A DNA stretch of 5,791 nt, from NCBI GenBank assembly GCA_021775795.1, contig JAJFHB010000249.1, forward strand, positions 1 to 5,791, written 5' to 3'. Source of the stretch: Hyphomicrobiales bacterium. GTDB lineage: Bacteria; Pseudomonadota; Alphaproteobacteria; Rhizobiales; JAJFHB01. Under the pieces are notes generated by a model. The model was not told the origin of the DNA and did not search any database. It was given only the letters and a program-made list of their open reading frames with translations. The translations under genes were made by a program, and so were the position numbers. Positions 4,934 to 5,791 of this stretch are shown piece by piece; positions within the stretch are counted from its first letter, which is position 1; each line of letters opens with the position of its first letter.

Positions 4934-5791
4934 CTATTCAAATTCCATGATAACATTGTCGACCGCCAGACTGTCGCCCGGGGCACAGTTCACTTTGGTA
5001 ACCGTGCAGTCGCGCTCTGCCCGAAGCACATTTTCCATTTTCATGGCTTCGACCACACAAAGCGAATCTCCAGCCTTCACGTCCTGGCCTTCCTCAACCG
5101 CAATCGACAACACAAGACCCGGCATGGGACAAAGCAGCAGCTTCGAGGTGTCAGCGATTTCAACTGCCGGCATCAGCTCTGCAAGCTCGGCTTCACGGCG
5201 GGTGTAAACATGGGCATCAACTTCGGCGCCGCGATGAGCGACACGATAACCATTCATGATGCGCCGCACCTGCACATGCACGCTTCGTCCGTTCAACAGC
5301 CCGTGCCAGACGGGATCTCCTGGCACCCAGGAAGATTGCACCGCAATATCAGTGGCATCCGTCGCATCATCACCACTCAATACCACCCGCACCAGCGGAC
5401 CACCGTCCTCAATCAGTTCAACGGCAGTTTTGCAGTCATCAAAAGCCACAACGCGTTCCACCGCAAATTGCACGGGCTTTCCGCCCATCTGCTCGGTTAT
5501 CCGGCGGCGGCGCGAATTCTCCACATGATCCATCATTGCCGCGGCAACAACGAGTGAGCGCAACACTTCTCCTTCGGGCACAATATGCTCGAAGCCGTCG
5601 GGATATTCCTCAGCAATGAAGGCCGTTGAAATGTCGCCTGAGATCCATCGCGGATGCTGCATGACGGCAGACAGGAAGGGAACGTTGTGCTGAATCCCTT
5701 CAATGTAAAAGGCATCCAGAGCATCGCTCATATGCGAAATTGCCGTGCCCCGGTCCGGGGCGTGCGTGCAGAGCTTTGCGATCATCGGGTC
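4934..5791 (-). CDS. pccA: Propionyl-CoA carboxylase alpha (biotin-carrying) subunit, C-terminal part
   Basis: The last 285 codons of a biotin-dependent acyl-CoA carboxylase alpha subunit; the start is beyond base 5791. The visible part opens with DPMIAKL, the end of the biotin carboxylase domain, followed by DALDAFYIEGIQHN and FIAEEYPDGF, strongly PccA-like. The middle (about 100-200) is the BT linker domain that contacts the beta subunit. The C-terminus is the biotinyl domain (about 215-285), with CPMPGLV and the biotinylation motif EAMKMEN; the modified lysine codon is at 5041-5039. Propionyl-CoA carboxylase makes methylmalonyl-CoA from propionyl-CoA (isoleucine, valine, odd-chain fatty acids) and needs PccB, not in the window. 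Methylcrotonyl- or acetyl-CoA carboxylase subunits share the layout, but the IQHN and EEYPDGF segments favour PccA. The acylphosphatase gene follows 15 bases after the TAG stop. Confidence 0.92.
   Translation of the reverse strand, partial: DPMIAKLCTHAPDRGTAISHMSDALDAFYIEGIQHNVPFLSAVMQHPRWISGDISTAFIAEEYPDGFEHIVPEGEVLRSLVVAAAMMDHVENSRRRRITEQMGGKPVQFAVERVVAFDDCKTAVELIEDGGPLVRVVLSGDDATDATDIAVQSSWVPGDPVWHGLLNGRSVHVQVRRIMNGYRVAHRGAEVDAHVYTRREAELAELMPAVEIADTSKLLLCPMPGLVLSIAVEEGQDVKAGDSLCVVEAMKMENVLRAERDCTVTKVNCAPGDSLAVDNVIMEFE

Overview
The window reads as a chromosomal stretch of an alphaproteobacterium. The evidence is the close fit of LipB, PccA, MgtE and the LiuR-type MerR regulator to the alphaproteobacterial forms of these families, together with moderate-to-high GC and a compact gene layout. 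It looks like ordinary core metabolism. I see no transposase, phage gene, CRISPR array or toxin-antitoxin pair, and no strong candidate for a new system. Genus cannot be named from sequence alone.

Left end (1-661, minus strand): a LiuR-like MerR regulator followed, with a 14-base overlap, by the start of a PaaI-type hotdog thioesterase cut by the window edge. A well-formed promoter (TTGACG, 17-base spacer, TAGAAT) lies upstream, with an ACGT-centred dyad over its -35 and spacer, as expected for self-repression.

662-1622: an intergenic stretch, then a small one-helix membrane protein on the plus strand with a hairpin just before its ribosome binding site. It converges on a secreted ankyrin-repeat protein on the minus strand, and a perfect 11-bp hairpin separates them.

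1660-3373 (minus strand): a full-length MgtE magnesium transporter with its likely promoter. A gene-free stretch of about 320 bases follows, containing a perfect 10-bp inverted repeat.

3374-3822 (minus strand): a tRNA-Leu(GAG) with encoded CCA, and a short stand-alone FliN-type (SpoA) protein. The 5' end of the fliN-like gene may carry a one-base homopolymer frameshift.

3918-5791: lipB (octanoyl transfer for lipoate synthesis) on the plus strand, divergent from the fliN-like gene. It meets an acylphosphatase gene tail to tail with a 4-base overlap. The acylphosphatase lies 15 bases downstream of the C-terminal half of propionyl-CoA carboxylase alpha subunit (pccA), whose 5' part lies outside the window.

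The functional thread is acyl-CoA and branched-chain or propionate catabolism at both ends (LiuR-like regulator and thioesterase; PccA). Between them lie unrelated housekeeping genes: Mg2+ import, a tRNA, lipoylation and a motor-switch-like protein.
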